DNA of 64,000 bases from JACKHA01 sp041401985 (GTDB lineage: Bacteria; Planctomycetota; Phycisphaerae; Phycisphaerales; UBA1924). Positions within the stretch are counted from its first letter, which is position 1; every line of letters begins with the position of its first letter. The notes under the pieces are model-generated. The model ran no database searches and was not told where the DNA came from. It worked only from the letters and a program-made list of their open reading frames with translations. The stretch spans positions 72,493-136,492 of the forward strand of contig JAWKTE010000013.1 in NCBI GenBank assembly GCA_041401985.1, given 5' to 3'. Positions 54,805-63,128 of the stretch are shown piece after piece. The position numbers and the translations under genes are program-made.

Positions 54805-57518
54805 TCAGCAGCCGGCGGCGAAGATGGTGAGGTAGTAGAAGAAGTCGTCGTTGTTGAGGATGCCGTTGGGGACGCCGTAGCCGGGGTGCCGGGCAGGGCG
54901 GTGTTCGTGAGGTCGGCCACGGATAGGTTGGCGGCTTCGTACTGCTGGAGGAAGTAGAAGAAGTCGTCGGCGTTGAGAACGCCGTCGGGGATGCCGTAGC
55001 CGGGGAGCCTGAATCGATGATGTCGTCAGGTCCGGCTGGCAAACGGATGCTGACCGCGAGGCTATGCGGTGGCCGACGCCTTCGAGCCGCACTGGTTCGC
55101 GACAACGCACCGGCATGCCGGAGTCCGACATCTGTGCATCGGCGATCGCCAAGACGATCGGTTTGCCGCTCATGGCGCGATGCGCCGGTGACAGTTCCTC
55201 CGCCGGTCGAGCCGCCGCCGGGGCCATCTGCGAGATCGATCCAGGTTCCGGAAGCCGGGGCTCCTCCCGCTGCCATCGATAGGTGAGGTTGAAGTATGAC
55301 GTCGCGATCGTAGCGCGGAGTTCGATCGTGCTGCCCACGGAAGGCGTTGCGGTCCTCGGGTTGGGCGGCGAACCACGGGATGTTGTCCTCGGTCCAGCGT
55401 GCGAAGCTCGTGTTGGGCATGCCGCCCGCCGCGAGGAACGCGCCGCCGACCAGCAGTTCACCTCCGGAGTGCGCCAGGAGCGCATGGGCCCGGAGGTTCG
55501 TGCTGACGGGACTCACCGTGAGTCCTGTGCCGAACGCCGACCACTCCGATCCGTTCCAACGGGCAATGTTGTTGGCAACTCCTCCCGCGCTGATGAACTG
55601 GCCGCAGGCGACCACATCGCCACGGCGCTGCGCGAGTCCGCGAACCACCGGCGACCTGCCGGAGTGAAGCATGCCGGTGCCGAGCGGCTCCCATGAGGTG
55701 CCGTTCCAGCGGGCGACGTTGTTCAGGGTCGTGGCCGGATGCGAGGAATCGTCCGGCGGCGAGCAGTTCTCCCGTCGGAGTGACGACCAAACACTCCACG
55801 GATTCGCTACCCGATCCCAGGCCACCGCCCATCGGGCTCCACGTTGTGCCGTTCCATCGGGCGACCCGGTTCGCTGGTACTCCTCCGGCCATCGAAAACT
55901 CCCTGCGGCGATGAGGTCGCCCGAGGGCATGACGGCCAGTGCACGAACGCTTCCATTGACGCCGAGGTGCATGTTTGTCCATGAGGCACCGTTCCACATC
56001 GCGATCGAGGTGGCAAGTGGCCCGGCGGACGCGGAGAAGTTGCCACCCGCAACCACGTTGCCGTTCGGCATAACCGCGACCGAGAGCACTCCCGACGAGG
56101 AGCCGGAACCGAGCGGGCTGAAGTCGAATCCGTCCCACTCCGCGATGTTGCTCGCCGGGACGCCGCCCGCCGTGTTGAAGTCCCCACCCACGATCACGTT
56201 CCCGCTCGAGCGCGACGGCCAACACGGCGCCCCCCGAACCTGTCAAGACCCGAAGAGAAGGGTGCCAGGTCGCCATCCCAGCGGGCGATCTGCTGGCCGC
56301 GCCGCCAGGAACAAAGTCGAATCCACCCGTCGCAACCACGTTCCACCCGGGAGTTCGACGAGATCGAGTATGTCGCCGTCGAAGTCTGAGCCGACGCCGC
56401 TCCACTCGGCGCATCCAGAATGCCGCGTTCATGGCTTGGTGGCTGCCGGTTCGCCCGAACAGACCGCCCGCGAACACGTGCCCTTCCGGCAGGCTGCACA
56501 GGGTGTCAACGTGGGCGTTCGATGAGTTTTCGGCGCTCGACCCCGCCCCGGAAGCTGCGACCAGGCGGAACCGTCCCAGAGCGATGTTCGCACGGCACGC
56601 CTCCGGCTCGCTGGAAACGCCCACCGACGATGACGCTTCCATCGGGCGTCACGATGACTGGCGCCGTTCGCAGCCAGGCGTTGCCGCGCTGAGCCAGTAG
56701 CGCAGTGGCTTGCGTGGTCGGGAGCAGGTCTCGCCGCCGCCGCCGTAACGAACCACCACTCATCGGCGCCGATTAGTGTGCACGACTTTGGTGTCTCGAA
56801 TGTATCCGAAGAAGAAATGTACCGTCTATGGCCGGATTGCAATCCGTCCTTAGCAGTGATGCCTTCGACGCCGCTCTGCATCGTGAAGTTTCTCCAACAC
56901 GTCTCCGTTTGCATCACGGCCAAGGAAAGCACCGCTTGGTTGACTCAATCCGAGTGGCTGCCAGTCCGTTCCATCCCAACGGGCAATCCCCTTGGGGCAT
57001 GCTCGCCGTACCGCCGGCGGCGATGATCTCGCCATTGGGCAGGGAGCGCCAGGTCATTGACGTCCCCGGCGATTCCTGGACCGTACGGATACGTTGTTCC
57101 GTCGAACTGCGCGCAACGCTGCGCCGCGACGCCGCCGATCGTCGAGAACGCACCTCCGACAACCAGATCTCCCCGACGGCAGCACCAGGAACGCTTCCAC
57201 CCGGAAACTGGCACCGCCGCCGAACTCAGACCACTCGGTCCCGTTCCAGCAAAGGAGAGCGGCGGCGGGGACGCTGCCAGCGGCAACAAACTCGCCGCCG
57301 ACCACCAGGATCGGGGCGGCAGGGCCCGCACCGTCGGGATCCCACATCGTCGAGGCATAGAGCCGTCCCGCGATGCCGCCGGACGCGGCGGAGGGCAGCC
57401 ACTGCGGCTCGCACTGGGCACGCGCGGAGACGCCCGCGACGATCACGCTCAGCACGAAGGCCGCCCAACGGAGGCAGATGGTCCTGGGCGTGCGCACGCG
57501 GATTCCTCTCGCTTGCAT
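54805..57518 (-). pseudogene. Secreted repeat/propeller protein with GC-type dockerin-like C-terminus, many frameshifts
   Basis: ATG 57518 starts a signal peptide (TICLRWAAFVLSVIVAGVSA, then RAQCEPQWLPSA). Repeats of the type VGGEFVAAGSVPAAALLCWN, NIARWNGSEWSAFGTGL and VAGGNFSASAGPLATSIAMW are scattered through all three frames, each about 45-50 residues long. The end reads GYGVPNGILNNDDFFYYL then FAAGC, like the intact gene at 25510. At least eight phase changes occur. The protein would be extracellular. The density of breaks fits decay or poor consensus. Confidence 0.8.
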
Positions 57519-57728
57519 CGGAACTGGCCCGAACAGAAGGGAGAGTACATGACGCTCTCGTTCGGGACAAGGGCGTCTGCGCGACGGCAATGGCTCAGCG
57601 CACAAACCTGCTCGTGGCGTGGCGAAATCTTTGTTGGCGGGCGAGGAGTGCCGGGCGCTCCGTCCCACGTGGGGCGGGAGCGTCGAGACATGGTGCGTCG
57701 CGGCTTGGGCCGCGAGGGGGCGGAGGGG

Positions 57729-57780
57729 GAGTGCCGAGCGCCGAGTGCCGAGTGCTGAGTGCTGAGTGCTGAGTGCTGAG
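57729..57780. repeat. 7-bp tandem repeat GAGTGCT, seven units
   Basis: Units gagtgcc, gagcgcc, gagtgcc and four gagtgct run in register. The array lies between the propeller gene and the coiled-coil gene, downstream of the latter. Confidence 0.95.
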
Positions 57781-57987
57781 CGTGGGCGCTCTCGGCCGCT
57801 CCGGCACGTTCACATCAGTTCTGGCTCGGCGTGCCTTCTTCTGGGCCGTGGCCGGCTGGCCGATCACGACCACGTCGGGCGAGATCTGATGGCCGGGAGG
57901 AGCCTGGGGCGACGTTGATGGTTGCGGGGGCGGCGTCGGCCGGGGCCGCGTCGTCGCCGCGCTCGAGTTCGTAGATGGCCCGCTGCG

Positions 57988-58788
57988 TCAGCGCTGCTCG
58001 TCGACGGAGCTGACGATCTGGTTAAGTCGGGAGTTCTGCTGGGTCAGGATCTGCTCGACGGTGCCCGGTGACTGGTCGAGGCTGCGGGCCTCGTAGCGGC
58101 TGGCGTCGTCGATGCGGGCCTGGCGGGTCTCGAGCATCTCGATGAGGCGGTCGTTGCGGGCGATCGCGTCGATCTGGGTGTCGAGCTGGAAGAGCTGGGT
58201 CTCGAAGTCGGCCTGCTCCTGGACGAGTTGGGCGTGGAGGTTCTCGAGACGCTCGTGCTGCTGGCCGAGCAGTTCGAGGCCGCGGTTCACCTCGGTGGCG
58301 CGGGCGACGTAGGAGTCGCGCATGCGCTGGAGGTTGGAGGCGCGGGAGTAGGCGGTGTCGATGTCGACGGTCTGGTGGTCGTCGAGTTGCAGACGGACGA
58401 TGCGGAACTGGCCGTTGTCGCGAGCAGAAGCGACGGCGGTCTCGGCCTGTCCGATGAGCCCGTTCATCTGGGCCAGGTCCTGGTCGAGCAGGGCGGCGGT
58501 GCGGGTGGCGACGGCCTGGTTCCACTCGAGCTTCTCGATCTCGGCCTCGAGCTCGGTCAGGTCGTTCTGGACCGCGGCGATGCGCTGCGGGTACTCGGCC
58601 TTGAGCGAGCGGATCTGCTCACGCAGGGCGATGGGGTCGTCGACGCGCTGGTCGATGGCCTGGTTGACATGCTGGCGGGCCTGGTGCAGCACCGCGCGGA
58701 CGCGGTGCGGGCCGGCGATGACCACCGCAGCCCCACCGGCAAGAGCCGTGATCACCGCGGCACGAACGAGGCACTTTCCGAAGCACAT
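57988..58788 (-). CDS. Coiled-coil exported or membrane-anchored protein (266 aa), 3' end possibly frameshifted
   Basis: AGGAGGTTTCCC precedes ATG 58788. An N-terminal hydrophobic stretch (VRAAVITALAGGAAVVIAG) may be a signal or anchor. The rest is one long coiled coil (DDPIALREQIRSLKAEYPQR, DLTELEAEIEKLEWNQAVAT, LLGQQHERLENLHAQLVQEQ). No family is recognised. After the TGA at 57988, a one-base shift opens LTQRAIYELERGDDAAPADA and about 58 further codons to 57815, so the true protein may be longer. A candidate structured RNA lies in its leader. Confidence 0.8.
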   Translation of the reverse strand: MCFGKCLVRAAVITALAGGAAVVIAGPHRVRAVLHQARQHVNQAIDQRVDDPIALREQIRSLKAEYPQRIAAVQNDLTELEAEIEKLEWNQAVATRTAALLDQDLAQMNGLIGQAETAVASARDNGQFRIVRLQLDDHQTVDIDTAYSRASNLQRMRDSYVARATEVNRGLELLGQQHERLENLHAQLVQEQADFETQLFQLDTQIDAIARNDRLIEMLETRQARIDDASRYEARSLDQSPGTVEQILTQQNSRLNQIVSSVDEQR

Positions 58789-59413
58789 GGGAAACCTCCT
58801 GTGGGTTGCCTGATTTGACTTGGCCGGTGAGGCCTGGCCCGGATCCCGCCGGGCCGCGGGCGACCCGCGAGGGCCACAGGGAGGTTGATGGGAATTGGGG
58901 GGCGGGGATTTCAAGGTGGGAGGGTCAGAACCCGCGGGAATCTGACGTTGCTCACCCGGCAAAAATGTGACCGCCCCGACTACCCCTCTCGGGGAGAGCC
59001 CAGGGGCTCTTGTCATCGGGGCGGAACCTTTGCCGTGTTGGCGAGGCGACAGGTGGTCGCCCCTTCGGGAGTATATCGCCCGCAGGGCCGTCCTGTTCCC
59101 GCCTTTTCCGGCCATCGGACCGCCAGGTTGGCAGGACGACCGACAGCGACCCACCCGTTTGCCCTTCCGCAAGCCCTGCAACGCCAATAGGTTGAATCCT
59201 GAGTCGGCGGTATGCTACTTGCAGCGTTCGAAGAGTGGATGAGAGAGCCCGCCCGCGTTCTCGGACCGCTGGCGGGGAACGTCCGAAACCCTCCGCCCCC
59301 CGGGCGGAACAAGCCAGCGGCCCGGGGCGACGCTGCCCGTGGGTCCACGAGCCTGCCGCGGGGTGGGCGACGCGCTCCCGCCGACGGGGGCGATCCGAAG
59401 GAGGTCCGGGGGA
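58789..59413. other. Divergent region between coiled-coil and sigma-factor genes
   Basis: This 625-base stretch holds the structured-RNA candidate and a minus-strand TATACT at 59073-59068 without a good -35. On the plus strand TATGCT at 59211 might serve the sigma gene, but its -35 is poor. No protein gene is supported. Confidence 0.5.
58958..59034 (-). ncRNA. Candidate structured RNA: three-way junction with GNRA loop
   Basis: On the minus strand the order is GGCAAA, 4 bases, CCGCCCCGA, TGACA, hairpin AGAGCC-CCTG-GGCTCT, hairpin CCCC-GAGA-GGGG, TAG, TCGGGGCGG, 7 bases, TTTGCC. Thus a 6-bp P1 and 9-bp P2 enclose two hairpins; one has a GAGA (GNRA) tetraloop, which favours the minus strand as sense. 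A TATACT box lies 34 bases upstream and the coiled-coil gene starts 170 bases downstream. No known riboswitch class is recognised. The opposite strand folds similarly but loses the GNRA loop. Confidence 0.45.
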
Positions 59414-60196
59414 TTGCTCAACTCGCTTACCACCTCCTTTGTGGCTCGCCTGCGCGCCAACGACCAGACCGCGTGGTTTGAGTTGTGGGAGACGTTCGGC
59501 CCGGTCCTTCGCGCCCAGCTGACCAAGTGGGGCAAGGGGCGGATCGGGGCCGAGACGGTCCGCGACCTGTCGCAGGAGACGCTCGCGGCCTTGTCGGACT
59601 CCATCGAGCGCTACGACCCGGCCCGCGGGGCCCGCTTTTCCACATGGCTCCTGGCCATCGCCAAGCACGTGCTGGGCGACGAGATGGACAAGCGGATGGC
59701 CCTCAAACGCGGCTCCGGGCGGGCCAAGGCCGAACTCGACGAGTCGTGGATGGGGGCGGTGGACGGCAGGACCGCGGACAAGGAGTACGAGGCCGCGGTC
59801 TTTCGGGCCAAGGTCGAGGCGGCGATCCGGATGGTGGAGAAGCAGGCGGAGTTCATGGACTTCCAGATCTACCGCATGCGCGTGCTGGACGGGATGTCGG
59901 GCAAGGACGTGGCGGCCCAGGTGGGCACGAGCGAGCCGACGGTGAGCCGGCGTCTGGCCAAGGTTCGGGACATGCTGCGGGGCTCGCTGCGGCAGGTGAT
60001 CCAGGTCTACTCGTTCACGGCGGAGGAAGAGGCCGAGGCCGAGCGAAACGGGCTGCTGCTCGATCCCAACACAGGCAAGGGCAGGGGCGACGTGGGCGGC
60101 AAGGACTCCGACGCGATGTTCGACGAGGCGGTGTGCGAGATCTACGCCCGCCAGATGGAACTGCGTCGGATGGACGAGCGCGGGTTTCTGGACTGA
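59414..60196 (+). CDS. Sigma-70 family RNA polymerase sigma factor (260 aa)
   Basis: The start is taken as TTG 59414, which has AAGGAGG nine bases upstream; an ATG at 59339 would add 25 unmatched residues. Region 2 reads VRDLSQETLAALSDSIERYD then ARFSTWLLAIAKHVLGDEMD. Region 4 reads FQIYRMRVLDGMSGKDVAAQ then TSEPTVSRRLAKVRDML. A 65-residue C-terminal tail follows. It is ECF-like in size but without a typical anti-sigma gene nearby; instead a Ser/Thr kinase follows on the same strand. Confidence 0.88.
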   Translation: MLNSLTTSFVARLRANDQTAWFELWETFGPVLRAQLTKWGKGRIGAETVRDLSQETLAALSDSIERYDPARGARFSTWLLAIAKHVLGDEMDKRMALKRGSGRAKAELDESWMGAVDGRTADKEYEAAVFRAKVEAAIRMVEKQAEFMDFQIYRMRVLDGMSGKDVAAQVGTSEPTVSRRLAKVRDMLRGSLRQVIQVYSFTAEEEAEAERNGLLLDPNTGKGRGDVGGKDSDAMFDEAVCEIYARQMELRRMDERGFLD

Positions 60197-60206
60197 ACCG
60201 GAGGAC

Positions 60207-60350
60207 TGAACACAGAGACACAGAGGCACAGAGAAGGAACACAGAGGGAAGAACGGGGTCGGAGCCGACGAGGCATGGTCCCTCCACCACTCTCAAACCG
60301 TTCCGGCATCTCCGGCGATCTGGCTCTGTGTCTCTGTGCCTCTGTGTTGA
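60207..60350. repeat. Inverted-repeat element C between sigma and kinase genes
   Basis: The left arm (GAACACAGAGACACAGAGGC from 60209) pairs with the complement of the right arm ending TCTGTGTTGA at 60350. About 27 positions pair with few mismatches. It begins 11 bases after the sigma-factor stop. Confidence 0.9.
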
Positions 60351-60383
60351 AAAGCCCGGCACGAGCGTGCCAGGAGATGAACG

Positions 60384-62945
60384 ATGGGTGGACTGCTTCA
60401 AGCACTGATCATCGGCCTTGGCGGGATCCTGGCGATCGCCGTCGTGGTCATCGCCATCGTCTTCCTCATCGTGCCCCTGTTCAAGGGCATCGGCTGGCTG
60501 TTCAAGCAGGTGTTCACGTTCATCGGCGGGGAACTGACCGACCTGCTCCGCACCATCGGCAGCGTCCTGATGACGCTCATCCTGGTCCCGCTGGCCGTCG
60601 GCTCGATCATCATCGGGCGGTGGTCGGCCACCGCGCACTACGGGCGTGCGATCCAGAACGAGGCCAAGGCCGGCGCGATGTGCCTGTACCGCATGGCGAT
60701 CGGGCACCCGGCCCGCCTGCTGTGCCTGACGCCGCTGGTCGATGGGCTGGAGAAGCGTCTGCCCGAGGTCGTCGCAGCCGCGCCGGGGCGCGACAAGCCG
60801 CGCGGGCGGACCAGCCAGTTCGACGGCTACCAGATCGTCGGCTCGCTGCCCACGGGCGGCTCGGGCTCGAAGCTGTACGTCGCCGAGCCGGACGAGATGA
60901 AGCGAGCCGGGTTCGAGCGGGCCGGTCAGGCGGGCGTCGGCAAGGTGGTCATCAAGGCGTTCAGCGTGCACGACGGGTCGAGCCTGCCGCAGATCGTGCG
61001 TGAGAGCCGCGCCCTGGACGCGGCCAAGAAACTGGGCCTGGTGCTCGACCACGACCTGACGCCCGAGCGGTTCTTCTACGTCATGCGGTACGTGCCGGGC
61101 GAGAGCCTGACCGCGGTCACGCAGCAACTCCACGCCGAGTCCGGTTCAAACGGGCTGGACAACCGGCGCCTCAAGAACGCGCTGGGGTACCTGGGCGACC
61201 TGGTCCGCACGCTCGACGGCTACCACAAGGGCGGGCTGTGGCACAAGGACGTCAAGCCCGACAACATCATCGTCGACGGGGCCGAGGCCCACCTGGTCGA
61301 CTTCGGCCTGCTCTCGAGCCTGCGCTCGGCGATGACGCTCACGACGCACGGCACCGAGTACTTCCGCGACCCGGAAATGGTCCGCATGGCCCTCAAGGGC
61401 ATGAAGGTCCACGAGGTCAACGGCGCCAAGTTCGACATCTTCTCCGCCGGCGCGGTCGCGTTCAGCGTGGTCGAGAACTCGTTCCCGGCCCACGGCGCGC
61501 TCTCGCAGCTCTCGAAGCGCTGCCCGGACGCCCTGCGCTGGGTCATCCGTCGCGCCATGACCGACTACGACAAGCGGTACGCCAGCGCGGGCGAGATGCT
61601 GGCGGACATCGAGTTCCTCAAGAACGCCGCCGACCCGTTCGCGATCCGCCCGGCGGAACTGCCCTCGATGCGCGGCGGGCAGGCGCCGGACCTGGAGCAG
61701 GGCGTGCCGCCGCTGCCGAATCGGGATGCGGCGCAGCAGCACCAGGCGCAGGGTCAGTCACATGGTCCAGCCGGTGCGCCGTTCGCCATGCCGAACCCCA
61801 ACTTCGCGCCGGTCGGCGGCGGCGAGCCGCGTCGGCGTCCGAAGATCAGGGTGACGGACTGGTGGACGGGCAGGTACGCGGTCGAGAACGCGCCCAACGC
61901 GCCGGTCGGCGCGCCGCCCCCGCCCGGGTTCGCGTCGGCCCCGTCCCCCATCAACGTCCCCGTCGGCGGCTTCGCCCGCGCCGAGTCGATCCACGCCCCC
62001 AATGTCGTCGCCGTGCCGCGCGTCGCCGGGGCCGCCCGCTCGCCGCGTGTGCCCGCCGGCGATCGTCGCCCGGCCAAGGAGCAGCTCGAGCGGGCCAAGG
62101 CCCGCGCCCAGGCGGCCCGTGACCGGGCCCACGCCCGGATGAGCGGTCGCCTCTCGGCCCGCCGGGCCGCGCCCAAGTCGGGCAATCCCGCGGCGATGAA
62201 CATCGGCGCGGCGTTCGCCGCGGCGATCGCCGTGTTCATCGGCGTCGGCGCGTTCTTCACGGTCGGCCGGCACAATCCCAAGGTGTCCGTGGCCGTTGAC
62301 AACCACGTCGCCGAGGCGCGCGAGATCTCGCGCGATGTGGCCGACGGCGTGCGCGAGGGCGTCTCCGATGCCAGCGCCGCGATCGGCGAGTCGATGCGCG
62401 AACTGTTCGGCGACCGCGCCCTGGCGTCCAAGCCCGCCGCCGCGCCCGAAGTCGACGCCCCGGCCCAGTTGCTCGAGGCCGTCGGCGCCACGCCCGACTC
62501 GCGCCACGGCAACATCCTGGTCGTCTCCGACGTGTTCGTGATCGGCAGCCAGCCCTACGTCCGACGCTACATCAACCAGATGGAGGTCTCCAGCGAGGCC
62601 CTCCGCCGCATGGGCTTCACGCTCTCGGGCGACGCGGCCCAGGCCGGCAACCTCGGGCAGGACGAGTTCGCCCGCCAGGTCGAACTGATCAGCCACGCAA
62701 GGGCCGCGGTCGGCAGCACCGCCAAGGGCAGCCAGGACATGGTCGACGCGCTGGCGGGCTTCGCCGACGCCTCGCCCGAGATCGACGGCGTGGTCTGGAT
62801 CTGGCCCGACCAGCCCAACGACCCGAGCCAGTTCAATGTGGCGGTCGTCGGCCCGGAGGGCGCCGAGGTGCACCACGCCGACCCCGGCTCGTTCGAACGG
62901 GCCTTGGCGCTGGGCGTGCGCGACGCGTTCACGCCGCGGCAGTGA
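60384..62945 (+). CDS. Membrane Ser/Thr protein kinase with extracytoplasmic C-terminal domain (853 aa)
   Basis: AGGAGATGAACG overlaps the start site. Two N-terminal membrane segments (about 7-35 and 58-78) precede a Hanks-type kinase at about residues 150-420: glycine loop VGSLPTGGSGSKLYV, Lys in KVVIKAFSV, catalytic loop GLWHKDVKPDNIIV, HLVDFGLLSS in place of DFG, and FDIFSAGAVAFSV. A Pro/Ala-rich linker leads to a third segment near residues 610-632 and a 220-residue C-terminal domain of unknown type. The catalytic loop has HKD rather than HRD. It probably signals across the membrane, perhaps to the upstream sigma factor. Confidence 0.88.
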   Translation: MGGLLQALIIGLGGILAIAVVVIAIVFLIVPLFKGIGWLFKQVFTFIGGELTDLLRTIGSVLMTLILVPLAVGSIIIGRWSATAHYGRAIQNEAKAGAMCLYRMAIGHPARLLCLTPLVDGLEKRLPEVVAAAPGRDKPRGRTSQFDGYQIVGSLPTGGSGSKLYVAEPDEMKRAGFERAGQAGVGKVVIKAFSVHDGSSLPQIVRESRALDAAKKLGLVLDHDLTPERFFYVMRYVPGESLTAVTQQLHAESGSNGLDNRRLKNALGYLGDLVRTLDGYHKGGLWHKDVKPDNIIVDGAEAHLVDFGLLSSLRSAMTLTTHGTEYFRDPEMVRMALKGMKVHEVNGAKFDIFSAGAVAFSVVENSFPAHGALSQLSKRCPDALRWVIRRAMTDYDKRYASAGEMLADIEFLKNAADPFAIRPAELPSMRGGQAPDLEQGVPPLPNRDAAQQHQAQGQSHGPAGAPFAMPNPNFAPVGGGEPRRRPKIRVTDWWTGRYAVENAPNAPVGAPPPPGFASAPSPINVPVGGFARAESIHAPNVVAVPRVAGAARSPRVPAGDRRPAKEQLERAKARAQAARDRAHARMSGRLSARRAAPKSGNPAAMNIGAAFAAAIAVFIGVGAFFTVGRHNPKVSVAVDNHVAEAREISRDVADGVREGVSDASAAIGESMRELFGDRALASKPAAAPEVDAPAQLLEAVGATPDSRHGNILVVSDVFVIGSQPYVRRYINQMEVSSEALRRMGFTLSGDAAQAGNLGQDEFARQVELISHARAAVGSTAKGSQDMVDALAGFADASPEIDGVVWIWPDQPNDPSQFNVAVVGPEGAEVHHADPGSFERALALGVRDAFTPRQ

Positions 62946-62967
62946 CCCGGAACTCAACGGAGCAGGA

Positions 62968-63103
62968 CTCACCGCCGAGGCGCCGAGGTCGCCGAGGAAG
63001 GCAAAGAAGGGTGTTGGGCGGGGAGGCCAGAAGGCCTCCCCGTTCTTGCCTTCTGGCTCACCACACTGCCTCCCTCTGCGGCCTCTGCGCCTCGGCGGTG
63101 AGC
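62968..63103. repeat. Inverted-repeat element E between kinase and ABC ATPase genes
   Basis: Arms CTCACCGCCGAGGCGCCGAG (from 62969) and the complement of GCGCCTCGGCGGTGAG (to 63102) pair for about 25 bases with few mismatches. It starts 23 bases after the kinase stop codon. It belongs to the same family with C/G-rich units. Confidence 0.88.
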
Positions 63104-63128
63104 CCTCCCGATCCCGTATGCTTCGACC

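Noticed and set aside
58958..59034. Hammerhead ribozyme
   Set aside because: The minus strand has CCGATGA near the junction, close to CUGAUGA, but the GAAA segment between the other two stems is missing.
58885..59190. 101-aa plus-strand frame upstream of the sigma factor
   Set aside because: It crosses the structured-RNA candidate and is Arg/Gly-rich without any domain-like pattern.
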